From Mesorhizobium sp. M2D.F.Ca.ET.226.01.1.1 (GTDB lineage: Bacteria > Pseudomonadota > Alphaproteobacteria > Rhizobiales > Rhizobiaceae): DNA of 64,000 nucleotides. The notes under the pieces were generated by a model. That model ran no database searches. It was not told where the DNA came from and saw nothing but the letters and a program-made list of their open reading frames with translations. The translations under genes and the position numbers were made by a program. The number at the start of each line of letters is the position of its first letter. Position 1 is the stretch's first letter. The DNA is taken from contig NZ_RZOY02000009.1 in assembly GCF_004022705.2 (NCBI RefSeq), positions 186,001 through 250,000 of the forward strand. The letters are read 5' to 3'. Below are positions 17,212 through 26,339 of the stretch, piece by piece.

Positions 17212-18384
17212 TTAGTCGAACACGATGCTCGGCACGGCGGCTTCGGCGGCGCCGCGTTCCTCCTGGACCCGGTCCCAGACCTTCGTGGCGACGTCGCGAT
17301 AGATTTTCGCCTCGGCGCCATCCGGCTTGGAAGCGACCACCGGCGCGCCGGCGTCCGAGCTCTCGCGAATGCCCATTTCCAGCGGCACTTCGCCAAGGAA
17401 CGTCACGCCAAGGCGTTCGGCCTCGCGGCGCGCGCCGCCATGGCCGAAAATGTCGTAGCGCTTGCCGGTGTCGGGCGCGAGGAAGTAGCTCATGTTCTCG
17501 ACGATGCCGAGCAGCGGCACATCGACCTTCTTGAACATGTTGAGGCCCTTGCGGGCGTCGATCAGCGCCAGGTCCTGCGGTGTCGAGACGATGACGGCGC
17601 CGGCGAGCGGCACCTGCTGGGCCATGGTGAGCTGGGCGTCGCCGGTGCCGGGCGGCATATCGACCACCAGCACATCGAGCGGACCCCATTCGACCTCGCG
17701 CAGCATCTGGGTCAGCGCCGACATCACCATCGGGCCGCGCCAGATCATCGGCGTCTCCTCGTCGACGAGAAAGCCCATCGACATAACCTTCAGGCCGTAA
17801 TTCTGCATCGGCTTCAGGATCTTGCCGTCGACGGTCTGCGGCCGGCCATGGATATTGAGCAGCCTCGGCATCGACGGCCCGTAGATGTCGGCGTCGAGCA
17901 CGCCGACCTTCAGGCCGTTGGCGGCGAGGCCAAGCGCGAGGTTGACCGCGGTGGTCGACTTGCCGACGCCGCCCTTGCCCGAGGCGACCGCGATGATGGC
18001 ATCGATGCCGGGCACGCCGCGCTTGCCGTGGCTGTGTGAGGCCGGCGCCTGCGGCGCTGGACGCTGCGCGGGCTGCGGGGCTGCGGGCCTCGGCGCTGCC
18101 GGACGCGGCGGCACAGGCGCCTCCATGCCGCCGCCCTTCTTCTCGGCCGTGAGCGCAACGACGGCGCTGGCAATGCCCGGTATGGCCTTCACCGCACGCT
18201 CGGCGGCGGCGCGCAGCGGCTCCAGCTCCTGGGCCCGGGCGGCCGGGACGGTGATCGAGAAGAACACCTTGGAATCCGCGATGAATATCTCCGAGACCAT
18301 GCCGAGATCGACGATGTTGCCGGTGAAGTCCGGCCCGTTGACCGTCTTCAGGCGCGCGATGACGGATTCCTTGGTAACGGTCAT
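17212..18384 (-). CDS. Mrp/ApbC-type P-loop iron-sulfur carrier
   Basis: This 390-residue cytosolic ATPase of the Mrp/NBP35 family is thought to hold and transfer Fe-S clusters. Residues 1-90 form a MIP18/DUF59 domain, followed by a Pro/Ala-rich linker (about 100-140). The P-loop domain then has the deviant Walker A ASGKGGVGKSTTAVNLALGLA, and VVDMPPGTGDAQLT. The block ENMSYFLAPDTGKRYDIFGHGG lacks the CxxC pair that carries the bridging cluster in many family members. The start at 18384 follows GAGGAAA; an upstream ATG at 18444 has no such site. Confidence 0.9.
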   Translation of the reverse strand: MTVTKESVIARLKTVNGPDFTGNIVDLGMVSEIFIADSKVFFSITVPAARAQELEPLRAAAERAVKAIPGIASAVVALTAEKKGGGMEAPVPPRPAAPRPAAPQPAQRPAPQAPASHSHGKRGVPGIDAIIAVASGKGGVGKSTTAVNLALGLAANGLKVGVLDADIYGPSMPRLLNIHGRPQTVDGKILKPMQNYGLKVMSMGFLVDEETPMIWRGPMVMSALTQMLREVEWGPLDVLVVDMPPGTGDAQLTMAQQVPLAGAVIVSTPQDLALIDARKGLNMFKKVDVPLLGIVENMSYFLAPDTGKRYDIFGHGGARREAERLGVTFLGEVPLEMGIRESSDAGAPVVASKPDGAEAKIYRDVATKVWDRVQEERGAAEAAVPSIVFD

Positions 18385-18585
18385 GAATCTTTCCTCGGTA
18401 TTTGGCGTTCCAGATAGTGCAGTTTCCCGCCAGAACCAAGCCATGGCGCAACGGCTTAGCCGGCGTGCCCCGGAAAGCGACGGACGGTGTCGGATCTCCT
18501 GATCGGCATTCGAGCCTTGTCATGGCCAAACGGGCCGCCCGCGCTATCTGCCCTGCCATCACGACAAGCTGTGAAGGAGATCGTC

Positions 18586-18963
18586 ATGCTCGAAAACAGC
18601 AATGCGACAGCCAATCTCGCGGTGAAGGACCTGGAGAAAGCCAAGGCTTTCTATGAGGGAACGCTGGGTCTCCGCCAGGTGGACGAGATGGGCGGCGAAC
18701 TGATCGTCTACAAAAGCGGCGACACGCTCATCAATGTCTATCGTTCGCAGTTCGCCGGCACCAACAAGGCCACGGCCGTAACCTGGGCGGTCGGCGACCG
18801 GATCGAACCGATCGTAAAATCGTTGAAGTCGAAGGGCGTCACTTTCGAGCATTACGACATGCCGGGGCTGTCGCTCGAGGGCGACATCCATGTCGGCCAA
18901 GGCATGAAGGTCGCCTGGTTCAAAGATCCCGACGGCAACATCCTGAACCTGATCGACAAATAG
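18586..18963 (+). CDS. VOC-family (glyoxalase/bleomycin-resistance-like) protein
   Basis: This 125-residue protein has a single VOC unit: SNATANLAVKDLEKAKAFYEGTLGL at the N-terminus and KVAWFKDPDGNILNLIDK at the end, where the Glu/His metal ligand position is occupied by Asn (GNILNL). The ATG at 18586 follows AAGGAGA. VOC proteins include lyases, dioxygenases and binding proteins, so no reaction can be given. It is a single gene between mrp (divergent) and fdsR. Confidence 0.85.
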   Translation: MLENSNATANLAVKDLEKAKAFYEGTLGLRQVDEMGGELIVYKSGDTLINVYRSQFAGTNKATAVTWAVGDRIEPIVKSLKSKGVTFEHYDMPGLSLEGDIHVGQGMKVAWFKDPDGNILNLIDK

Positions 18964-19043
18964 CCGGGTTTGCGCCGTTCGCGATTGGTATCCTTATGCC
19001 GTCCTATCTGGCGCGGGCCTCCCGCGCTCGATAGTTTGCGGCG

Positions 19044-19943
19044 ATGATCGACAAGCTGGAATTCTTCATCGCGCTCGCCAAGGAAGAGCATTTCGGCCGA
19101 GCGGCCGAGGTGTGCGGCGTCACCCAGCCGACGCTGTCGGCCGGCATCAAGCAGCTCGAGGAGCAGCTCGGCGTCATGCTGGTGCTGCGCGGCTCGCGCT
19201 TCCAGGGCCTGACGCCGGAAGGCATGCAGGTGCTGGGCTGGGCGCGGCGCATCGTCGGCGACTCGCGCACGATGCGCGAGGAGATGCGGGCGGCGCGCCA
19301 TGGCCTCTCCGGCCGCATCCGCATCGCCGCGATTCCGACCGCCCTGGCCATGGTGGCGCGGCTGACGACGCCGTTCCGCGAAAAGCATCCGGGCGTAACC
19401 TTCTCGGTGCTGTCGCGCACTTCGATCGAGGTGCTGTCGCTGCTCGGCAATTTCGACGTCGATGCCGGCATCACCTATCTCGACAACGAGCCGCTCGGGC
19501 GCGTGATCAGCGTGCCGCTCTATGACGAGCGCTACCAGCTGATCACGGCGGTGGGGAACCCCTATTCCGACCGCGACAAAGTGACGTGGGCCGAGATCAG
19601 CCAGCTGCCGCTCTGCCTGCTGACGCCCGACATGCAGAACCGCCGCATCATCGATCAGCACCTGGCGGAGGCCGGCGTGCAGGTGCGGCCGACGCTGGAA
19701 TCCAATTCGATGATCGTCCTGTTCTCGCATATAAGGACCGGCAAATGGTCGTCGATCATGCCGCTCAACCTTGCGGAAACATTCGGCTTTTCCGAGCCGA
19801 TCCGGGCGATCCCGATCGTCGAGCCGGACGCCAGCCACACGGTTGGGCTGGTGGCAGCACCGCGTGAGCCGCACACCCCTTTGGTGCAGGCGCTGCTGGA
19901 CGAGGCGATGGCGCTGGCGGACGATTTCCGCGCCCACCGCTAG
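19044..19943 (+). CDS. fdsR: LysR-type regulator of formate dehydrogenase
   Basis: This 299-residue LysR-family regulator has its helix-turn-helix at residues 1-60 (FFIALAKEEHFGRAAEVCGVTQPTLSAGIKQLEEQLG) and a periplasmic-binding-like effector domain from about residue 90. It lies directly upstream of, and in the same direction as, the fds operon, the position held by fdsR in Cupriavidus and other bacteria. A T-N11-A palindrome lies between it and fdsG. The assignment as FdsR is by position and family; the effector is presumably formate, but that is inferred. Confidence 0.85.
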   Translation: MIDKLEFFIALAKEEHFGRAAEVCGVTQPTLSAGIKQLEEQLGVMLVLRGSRFQGLTPEGMQVLGWARRIVGDSRTMREEMRAARHGLSGRIRIAAIPTALAMVARLTTPFREKHPGVTFSVLSRTSIEVLSLLGNFDVDAGITYLDNEPLGRVISVPLYDERYQLITAVGNPYSDRDKVTWAEISQLPLCLLTPDMQNRRIIDQHLAEAGVQVRPTLESNSMIVLFSHIRTGKWSSIMPLNLAETFGFSEPIRAIPIVEPDASHTVGLVAAPREPHTPLVQALLDEAMALADDFRAHR

Positions 19944-19970
19944 GCTAGACATTGCGCGTTGCCGCATTTC

Positions 19971-19987
19971 GATAGAAAATTTCTATC
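19971..19987. promoter_or_regulatory. Candidate LysR-type operator upstream of fdsG
   Basis: GATAGAAA-A-TTTCTATC is a palindrome with 8-base arms around one central base, and it contains the LysR-type T-N11-A core. It lies 28 bases after the fdsR stop codon and about 150 bases before fdsG. It is the best site for FdsR control of the operon. Confidence 0.7.
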
Positions 19988-20138
19988 AAGCGACGAAAGC
20001 GCTTTATTGATTTCGGAGGTTTCCTCTGATTTCGTAAGGACTTAGCGATATTGCGCCTCATGCATGTCGTTGCCCCGAAACCGCTCTATGTTTTAGGGTG
20101 ACATACATCAGGCCGCCACGACCCAGGGAGGGCGCTGC

Positions 20139-20618
20139 GTGACCATGCAGGCCGCAAGTACAGAGATCGCGTCGCGCACCGCGGCGATCATTGACGAGAT
20201 GAAGGGCCTCGAAGGCCCGCTGCTGCCGATCCTGCACAGCATACAGGAAGAGTTCGGGCACGTTCCGAAGGACGCGCTGCCGGTCATCGCCGACGGGCTG
20301 AACCTATCGCGGGCCGAGGTGCATGGCGTCGTCAGCTTTTACCACGATTTCCGCGCCAAGCCCGCAGGCCGGCATGTGCTGAAGCTCTGCCAGGCGGAAG
20401 CCTGCCAGTCGATGGGCTCGGACGCCGTCGCGGCCAAGGTCAAGCAGCTGCTCGGCATCGATTTCCACGAGACCGCCCGGGACGGATCGGTTACACTGGA
20501 GCCGGTCTACTGCCTCGGGCTTTGCGCCTGCTCGCCATCGGCAATGCTGGACGGCGAAGTCATCGGCCGGCTCGATGACGAGAAGATCGAAGAGATCGTC
20601 GCGGAGGTACGTTCATGA
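20139..20618 (+). CDS. fdsG: NAD-dependent formate dehydrogenase, gamma subunit
   Basis: This 159-residue NuoE-like subunit carries one [2Fe-2S] cluster and links the flavin subunit to the complex. The cluster cysteines are in LCQAEACQS and YCLGLCACSPSAM. The first 60 residues form the helical NuoE-like domain (LEGPLLPILHSIQEEFGHVPKDALPVIADGL). The start is the GTG at 20139, seven bases after GGGAGG (ATG at 20145 also possible). Its stop overlaps the fdsB start (ATGA). It is the first gene of the fds operon for soluble oxidation of formate to CO2 with NAD+. Confidence 0.95.
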   Translation: MTMQAASTEIASRTAAIIDEMKGLEGPLLPILHSIQEEFGHVPKDALPVIADGLNLSRAEVHGVVSFYHDFRAKPAGRHVLKLCQAEACQSMGSDAVAAKVKQLLGIDFHETARDGSVTLEPVYCLGLCACSPSAMLDGEVIGRLDDEKIEEIVAEVRS

Positions 20619-22171
20619 TCCCGCGCATCTACATTCCGGCCGACTCCGGCGCGCTGGCACTCGGCGCCGAAAAGGTCGCCAAGGCGATCGAAAAGGAGCT
20701 CCAGGAGCGCGGCGTCGAGGCCAAGATCGTGCGCAACGGCTCGCGCGGCGCCTATTTCCTCGAGCCGATGGTCGAAGTGGCGACCGACAAGGGCCGCGTC
20801 GCCTACGGGCCGGTCAAGCCTTCCGACATCAAGAGCCTGTTCGACAGCGGCTTCCTCACCGGCGGTCACCACAAGCGCTGGCTGGGCGCACCCGACAAGA
20901 TCCCCTTCCTCGCCAAGCAGACCCGGCTGACCTTCGCGCGCTGCGGCATCAACGACCCGCTCTCGCTCGATGCCTACAAGTCGCTGGGCGGCCTGCGCGG
21001 CCTGCAGAACGCCGTCGCCATGGCACCGGCCGATGTCGTCAAGCAGGTCACCGAGTCCGGCCTGCGCGGCCGCGGCGGCGCCGGCTTCCCGACCGGCATC
21101 AAGTGGAAGACGGTGCTGGATACGGCGGGCGCGCAGAAATACATCGTCTGCAATGCCGACGAAGGCGACAGCGCCACTTTCGCCGACCGCATGATCATGG
21201 AAGGCGATCCCTTCGTGCTGATCGAAGGCATGGCGATCGCCGGCATCGCCACCGGCGCGACCAAGGGTTTCGTCTATATCCGCTCGGAATATCCGCATGC
21301 GGTGGCGACGATGAACAAGGCCGTCGCGATCGCCCGCAAGGCGGGTGTGCTCGGGCTCAATGTGCTGGGCTCGCCCAACGCCTTCGACATGGAAATCCGC
21401 GTCGGCGCCGGCGCCTATGTCTGCGGCGAGGAAACCTCGCTCTTGAACAGCCTCGAGGGCAAGCGCGGCGTGGTGCGCGCCAAGCCGCCGCTGCCCGCCA
21501 TTCAAGGGTTGTTCGGCAAGCCGACGGTGATCAACAACGTCATCAGCCTGGCCTCCGTGCCGATCATCATGGACAAGGGCGCCGCCTACTACAAGGATTT
21601 CGGCATGGGCCGCTCGCGCGGCACGATCCCGATCCAGATCGCCGGCAACGTCAAGCAGGGTGGCCTGTTCGAGACTGCCTTCGGCCTGACGCTGGGCGAA
21701 ATCGTCGACGACATCGCCGGCGGCACGGCTTCGGGCCGGCCGGTGAAAGCGGTGCAGGTCGGCGGCCCACTCGGCGCCTATTTCCCACGCGCGCTGTTCG
21801 ACACGCCCTTCGACTATGAGGAATTCGCCAAGCGCGACGGACTGATCGGCCACGCCGGCATCACCGTGTTCGACGACACGGCCGACATGCTGAAGCAGGC
21901 GCGCTTCGCCATGGAGTTCTGCGCCATCGAAAGCTGCGGCAAGTGCACGCCCTGCCGCATCGGCTCGACGCGCGGCGTCGAGGTTCTGGACAAGGTCGCC
22001 GCAGGCATCGAGGCGGAGAAGAACCTCGCGCTGGTCACCGACCTCTGCAACACGATGAAGTTCGGATCGCTCTGTGCGCTGGGCGGCTTCACGCCCTACC
22101 CGGTGATGAGCTCGATCACGCATTTCCCCGAGGATTTCAAGCCCGCGCCGGCGCGTGTGGCGGCTGAATAG
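20615..22171 (+). CDS. fdsB: NAD-dependent formate dehydrogenase, beta subunit
   Basis: This 518-residue NuoF-like subunit binds FMN, NAD and a [4Fe-4S] cluster and delivers electrons from formate to NAD+. An N-terminal thioredoxin-like ferredoxin domain (about 1-110) is followed by the FMN/NADH site GLRGRGGAGFPTGIKWK and NADEGDSATFADRMIMEGDP. An SLBB region comes next, and the C-terminal cluster motif is SCGKCTPCRIGSTRG. It overlaps fdsG by four bases and ends 10 bases before fdsA. Confidence 0.96.
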   Translation: MIPRIYIPADSGALALGAEKVAKAIEKELQERGVEAKIVRNGSRGAYFLEPMVEVATDKGRVAYGPVKPSDIKSLFDSGFLTGGHHKRWLGAPDKIPFLAKQTRLTFARCGINDPLSLDAYKSLGGLRGLQNAVAMAPADVVKQVTESGLRGRGGAGFPTGIKWKTVLDTAGAQKYIVCNADEGDSATFADRMIMEGDPFVLIEGMAIAGIATGATKGFVYIRSEYPHAVATMNKAVAIARKAGVLGLNVLGSPNAFDMEIRVGAGAYVCGEETSLLNSLEGKRGVVRAKPPLPAIQGLFGKPTVINNVISLASVPIIMDKGAAYYKDFGMGRSRGTIPIQIAGNVKQGGLFETAFGLTLGEIVDDIAGGTASGRPVKAVQVGGPLGAYFPRALFDTPFDYEEFAKRDGLIGHAGITVFDDTADMLKQARFAMEFCAIESCGKCTPCRIGSTRGVEVLDKVAAGIEAEKNLALVTDLCNTMKFGSLCALGGFTPYPVMSSITHFPEDFKPAPARVAAE

Positions 22172-22181
22172 GAGCTGGCAG

Positions 22182-25094
22182 ATGAACATCAAGGCCGACT
22201 TCCCGACACTCATCGAAGAGATCGACTACGGAACGCCGGAGTCGAAAGCGACGAAGCAGGTCACGCTGACCGTCGACGGGCAAAGCATCACGGTGCCAGA
22301 GGGCACCTCGATCATGCGCGCTGCAATGGAAGGCGGGGTCGAGATCCCGAAACTCTGCGCCACCGACATGCTGGACTCCTTCGGCTCCTGCCGCGTCTGC
22401 CTGGTCGAGATCGAAGGGCGCGGCGGCACGCCGGCCTCCTGCACGACGCCGGTCGGCGAAGGCATGGTGGTGCGCACGCGGTCGGAGAGACTCGACGCCA
22501 TCCGCCGCGGCGTTATGGAGCTCTATGTCTCCGACCATCCGATGGCCTGGAACGAGAAGGCTGGAACCGGCGCCAGCGAGTTCGACGCGGTGGCGAAGTC
22601 GGTCGGGCTGACCGAGAACCGTTACGGTATCGAAGGCCGCAACCACGTCAAGGATGAAGGCGGCGTCGCCCCCGGCCATGGCTCGCTGGCAGTCGACTAC
22701 ATCGCCCGCGACGAATCCAACCCCTACTTCACCTACGACCCGGCGCAGTGCATCGTCTGCTCGCGCTGCGTGCGCGCCTGCGAAGAGGTGCAAGGCACCT
22801 TCGCGCTGACCATCGAGGGCCGCGGCTTCGAATCGCGCATGGTCGCCGGCATGCATGAGGATTTCATCGCCTCGGAATGCGTGTCCTGCGGCGCCTGCGT
22901 CCAGGCCTGCCCGACCGACGCGCTGCGCGAGAAGACGGTGCTCGAAAAGGGCATGCCGGAGCGCTCGGCCGTCACCACCTGCGCGTATTGCGGCGTCGGC
23001 TGCTCGTTCAAGGCCGAGGTGAAGGATGACAAGGTCATCCGCATGATGCCCTACAAGGACGGCAAGGCGAACCACGGCCATAGCTGCGTCAAGGGCCGCT
23101 TCGCCTACGGCTACGCCACGCACAAGGACCGCATCCTGTCGCCGATGATCCGCGAGAAGATCTCCGATCCCTGGCGCGAGGTGAGTTGGGAAGAGGCGAT
23201 CGCCCACACGGCGAAGGAATTCCGCCGCATCCAGTATCAGTATGGACGCACGGCGATCGGCGGCATTACGTCCTCGCGCTGCACAAACGAGGAGACCTAT
23301 CTCGTCCAGAAGCTGGTGCGGCAGGGCTTCCGCAACAACAATGTCGACACCTGCGCCCGCGTCTGCCACTCGCCGACCGGCTACGGCCTCGGCCAGACCT
23401 ACGGCACCTCGGCCGGCACGCAGGATTTCGATTCGGTCGAATTCACCGACGTCGCCGTGATCATCGGCGCCAATCCGGTTTCGGCGCACCCGGTGTTCGC
23501 CTCGCGGCTGAAGAAGCGGCTGCGCCAGGGCGCCAAGCTGATCGTTCTCGATCCGCGCCGCACCGAGATGGTCAAGTCGGCACATATCGAGGCCGACTAT
23601 CACCTGCCGCTGAAGCCCGGCACCAATGTGGCGGTGCTGACGGCGCTGGCGCATGTCATCGTCACCGAGGGCCTCTACAACGAAGCCTTCGTGCGCGAGC
23701 GCTGCGACTGGGCCGAGTTCCAGGACTGGGCCTCCTTCGTTGCCCTACCGGAGAACAGCCCCGAGGTTGTAGGCAAGTTGTCGGGCGTCGACCCCGAGCT
23801 TATCCGGGGTGCGGCGCGCATGTACGCCAAGGGCGGCAATGGCGCGATCTATTACGGCCTCGGCGTCACCGAGCATAGCCAGGGCTCGACCACGGTGATG
23901 GCAATCGCCAACCTTGCCATGGCCACCGGCAATATCGGCCGCCCCGGCGTCGGCGTGAACCCGCTGCGCGGCCAGAACAATGTGCAGGGCTCGTGCGACA
24001 TGGGCTCGTTCCCGCACGAGCTGCCGGGCTATCGCCATATCTCGGGCGAGGCGGTGCGCGATATCTATGAGAGCCTGTGGGGCGTCAAGCTGGACGATGA
24101 ACCCGGCCTGCGCATCCCCAACATGCTGGACGCCGCCGTCGACGGCTCGTTCAAGGGCATCTACATCCAGGGCGAGGACATCCTGCAGTCCGATCCCGAC
24201 ACCAAGCATGTCGCCGGCGGCCTCGCCGCGATGGAATGCGTGGTCGTGCACGACCTCTTCCTCAACGAGACGGCGAACTACGCGCATGTCTTCCTGCCGG
24301 GTTCGACCTTCCTCGAGAAGGACGGCACCTTCACCAATGCCGAGCGCCGCATCAACATGGTGCGCAAGGTCATCGAGCCGAAGGCGCGCTATGCCGACTG
24401 GGAAGCGACGCAGGAGCTTGCCCGCGCCATCGGGCTCGACTGGAACTACACGCATCCCTCGCAGATCATGGACGAGATCGCCAAGACGACGCCGAGCTTC
24501 GCCAACGTCTCGTTCGAGCTGCTCGACCGCGTCGGCTCGGTGCAATGGCCCTGCAACGAGAAGGCGCCGCTCGGCACCCCGATCATGCATGTCGACGGCT
24601 TCGTACGCGGCAAGGGCAAGTTCATCCGCACCGAATATGTGGCGACGGACGAGCGCACAGGCCCGCGCTATCCGCTGCTCCTCACCACCGGCCGCATCCT
24701 GTCGCAATACAATGTCGGCGCGCAGACCAGGCGCACCGAAAACGTCACGTGGCATGCCGAGGACCGGCTGGAGATCCATCCGCACGACGCCGAAGTCCGG
24801 GGCATCCGCGACGGCGACTGGGTGCGGCTGGCGAGCCGCTCCGGCGAAACCACGCTGCGCGCGCTGATCACCGACCGCGTCTCGCCGGGCGTCGTCTACA
24901 CGACGTTCCACCACCCGGACACGCAGGCCAACGTGATCACCACCGACTTCTCAGACTGGGCGACAAACTGTCCGGAATACAAGGTCACCGCCGTGCAGGT
25001 GGCGCCGTCCAACGGCCCGACCGATTGGCAGAAGGACTATAACGAGCAGGCTCGGCACAGCCGTCGTATCGCACCGCTGGCGGCGGCGGAGTAG
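22182..25094 (+). CDS. fdsA: NAD-dependent formate dehydrogenase, catalytic alpha subunit
   Basis: This 970-residue molybdenum subunit oxidises formate. In order it shows a [2Fe-2S] ferredoxin domain (about residues 15-95, with CRVCLVEIEGRGGTPASC), two [4Fe-4S] clusters (CIVCSRCVRACEEVQG and CVSCGACVQACPTDAL), the [4Fe-4S] motif CAYCGVGCSFK next to the bis-MGD domain, and the catalytic Cys395-His396 in CARVCHSPTGYGL. The His-Cys3 motif expected after residue 115 is missing: the sequence reads SDHPMAWNEKAGTGASEF, with no cysteines. The start at 22182 follows AGGAG. Confidence 0.96.
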   Translation: MNIKADFPTLIEEIDYGTPESKATKQVTLTVDGQSITVPEGTSIMRAAMEGGVEIPKLCATDMLDSFGSCRVCLVEIEGRGGTPASCTTPVGEGMVVRTRSERLDAIRRGVMELYVSDHPMAWNEKAGTGASEFDAVAKSVGLTENRYGIEGRNHVKDEGGVAPGHGSLAVDYIARDESNPYFTYDPAQCIVCSRCVRACEEVQGTFALTIEGRGFESRMVAGMHEDFIASECVSCGACVQACPTDALREKTVLEKGMPERSAVTTCAYCGVGCSFKAEVKDDKVIRMMPYKDGKANHGHSCVKGRFAYGYATHKDRILSPMIREKISDPWREVSWEEAIAHTAKEFRRIQYQYGRTAIGGITSSRCTNEETYLVQKLVRQGFRNNNVDTCARVCHSPTGYGLGQTYGTSAGTQDFDSVEFTDVAVIIGANPVSAHPVFASRLKKRLRQGAKLIVLDPRRTEMVKSAHIEADYHLPLKPGTNVAVLTALAHVIVTEGLYNEAFVRERCDWAEFQDWASFVALPENSPEVVGKLSGVDPELIRGAARMYAKGGNGAIYYGLGVTEHSQGSTTVMAIANLAMATGNIGRPGVGVNPLRGQNNVQGSCDMGSFPHELPGYRHISGEAVRDIYESLWGVKLDDEPGLRIPNMLDAAVDGSFKGIYIQGEDILQSDPDTKHVAGGLAAMECVVVHDLFLNETANYAHVFLPGSTFLEKDGTFTNAERRINMVRKVIEPKARYADWEATQELARAIGLDWNYTHPSQIMDEIAKTTPSFANVSFELLDRVGSVQWPCNEKAPLGTPIMHVDGFVRGKGKFIRTEYVATDERTGPRYPLLLTTGRILSQYNVGAQTRRTENVTWHAEDRLEIHPHDAEVRGIRDGDWVRLASRSGETTLRALITDRVSPGVVYTTFHHPDTQANVITTDFSDWATNCPEYKVTAVQVAPSNGPTDWQKDYNEQARHSRRIAPLAAAE

Positions 25095-25096
25095 TC

Positions 25097-25927
25097 TTGA
25101 CCGCGCGGCGCAAAGCCACGACGCAAATCTCGCGGCTGGCGCATCGCGCCGGCGGCACCGCTGCCGCGAACCGCATGGTGCCGGAAGAGACGCCGGTGGC
25201 GTTCTCCTTTGCCGGCACAACGCATGCCGTGATGATGGCGAGCCCCGCCGACTTCGAGGATTTCGCGCTCGGCTTCTCGCTGACCGAAGGCATCATCGCC
25301 GACCCGAAGGAGATCGAGGCGATCGAGGTCGAGGATCTCGGCGCCGGCATCGATATCCAGATCCGGCTGAAGGACCAGGCCAACACACGCTTCCAGGCAC
25401 GGCGGCGCCGGCTGGCCGGGCCTGTCGGCTGCGGCTTGTGCGGCATCGAATCCATCGAGGAAGCGATGCGCTCGATCGATGCGGTTGGTGCGTCACGACT
25501 TACGCTTCAAGCAGAAGACATCACCAGCGCCGTCCGGTTGCTGTCCAAGGTTCAGCCGCTGCACGCCGAGACCGGCGCGGTTCATGCCGCGGGTTTCTAT
25601 GTTCCGGGAAAGGGCATCGTGATGGCGCGCGAGGATGTCGGCCGACACAATGCGCTGGACAAGCTTGCCGGCGCGCTGGCCAAGGCAGGCATTGATGGTT
25701 CTACCGGCGCGGTCGTGGTGACCTCGCGCGTCTCGGTCGAAATGGTGCAGAAGACCGCCGCCATCGGCGCGGCGATCATCATGGCGGTTTCGGCGCCGAC
25801 GGCGCTCGCTATCCGCACGGCGGATGCCGCCGGCATGACGCTGGTCGCGCTGGTGCGCGGCGATGATTTCGATATTTTCACCCACCCGGAACGGGTGGCT
25901 TCCGGAGTTGCCAAGCATGTCGCATGA
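25097..25927 (+). CDS. fdhD: FdhD-family sulfurtransferase for formate dehydrogenase maturation
   Basis: This 276-residue protein transfers sulfur to the molybdenum cofactor before its insertion into formate dehydrogenase; fds operons carry it as FdsC/FdhD. The persulfide-carrying CxxC pair is in GPVGCGLCGIESIEE, and the cofactor-binding regions REDVGRHNALDKLAGA and TSRVSVEMVQKTA are present. It starts with TTG three bases after the fdsA stop. Residues 1-30 are basic and variable. It overlaps fdsD by 11 bases. Confidence 0.93.
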   Translation: MTARRKATTQISRLAHRAGGTAAANRMVPEETPVAFSFAGTTHAVMMASPADFEDFALGFSLTEGIIADPKEIEAIEVEDLGAGIDIQIRLKDQANTRFQARRRRLAGPVGCGLCGIESIEEAMRSIDAVGASRLTLQAEDITSAVRLLSKVQPLHAETGAVHAAGFYVPGKGIVMAREDVGRHNALDKLAGALAKAGIDGSTGAVVVTSRVSVEMVQKTAAIGAAIIMAVSAPTALAIRTADAAGMTLVALVRGDDFDIFTHPERVASGVAKHVA

Positions 25928-26204
25928 CGAAGACCACATCGCCAGCACAAAGGAGAAGCTGGTGCGCATGGCCAATCAGATCGCCACCTTCTTCCACTCG
26001 AAGCCGCGCGAGGAAGGCATCGCCGGGCTGGCCGAGCACATCAACAAGTTCTGGGAGCCACGGATGCGGCGGCAGTTGTTCGAGATGCTGGACGCCGGCA
26101 CCGAGGGTTTCGACGACCTCGTGATCGCCGCCTCGGCCAAGATCAAGCGACCGCCGACGGCGGAACAGGCCGACAAGAGCATCGGCTACGCAAGGCAGGC
26201 ATAG
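25917..26204 (+). CDS. fdsD: Formate dehydrogenase delta subunit
   Basis: This small 95-residue protein is of the FdsD family (MSHDEDHIASTKEKLVRMANQ, KPREEGIAGLAEHINKFWEPRMRRQLFEML). The delta subunit is needed for active Fds enzyme in several bacteria, though its exact role is unsettled. The ATG at 25917 lies inside the end of fdhD, an 11-base overlap that suggests coupled translation. It completes the fdsGBA-fdhD-fdsD operon. Confidence 0.92.
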   Translation: MSHDEDHIASTKEKLVRMANQIATFFHSKPREEGIAGLAEHINKFWEPRMRRQLFEMLDAGTEGFDDLVIAASAKIKRPPTAEQADKSIGYARQA

Positions 26205-26339
26205 ACCGGGAGGGTCGCGCCGACGGCGCGACGGCAACAAAGGTCTTACATTTCAACTCTCTAAAGTTTGTCTGCCGTAAGCGGGCCGCTTCTGCTATGG
26301 TCGGCGACAGGAGATCGTCTGGCCGGGCGGGATGGTTGC

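Noticed and set aside
22137..23654. A 505-codon minus-strand frame opposite fdsA
   Set aside because: It is antisense to a fully motif-supported FdsA and has no domain.
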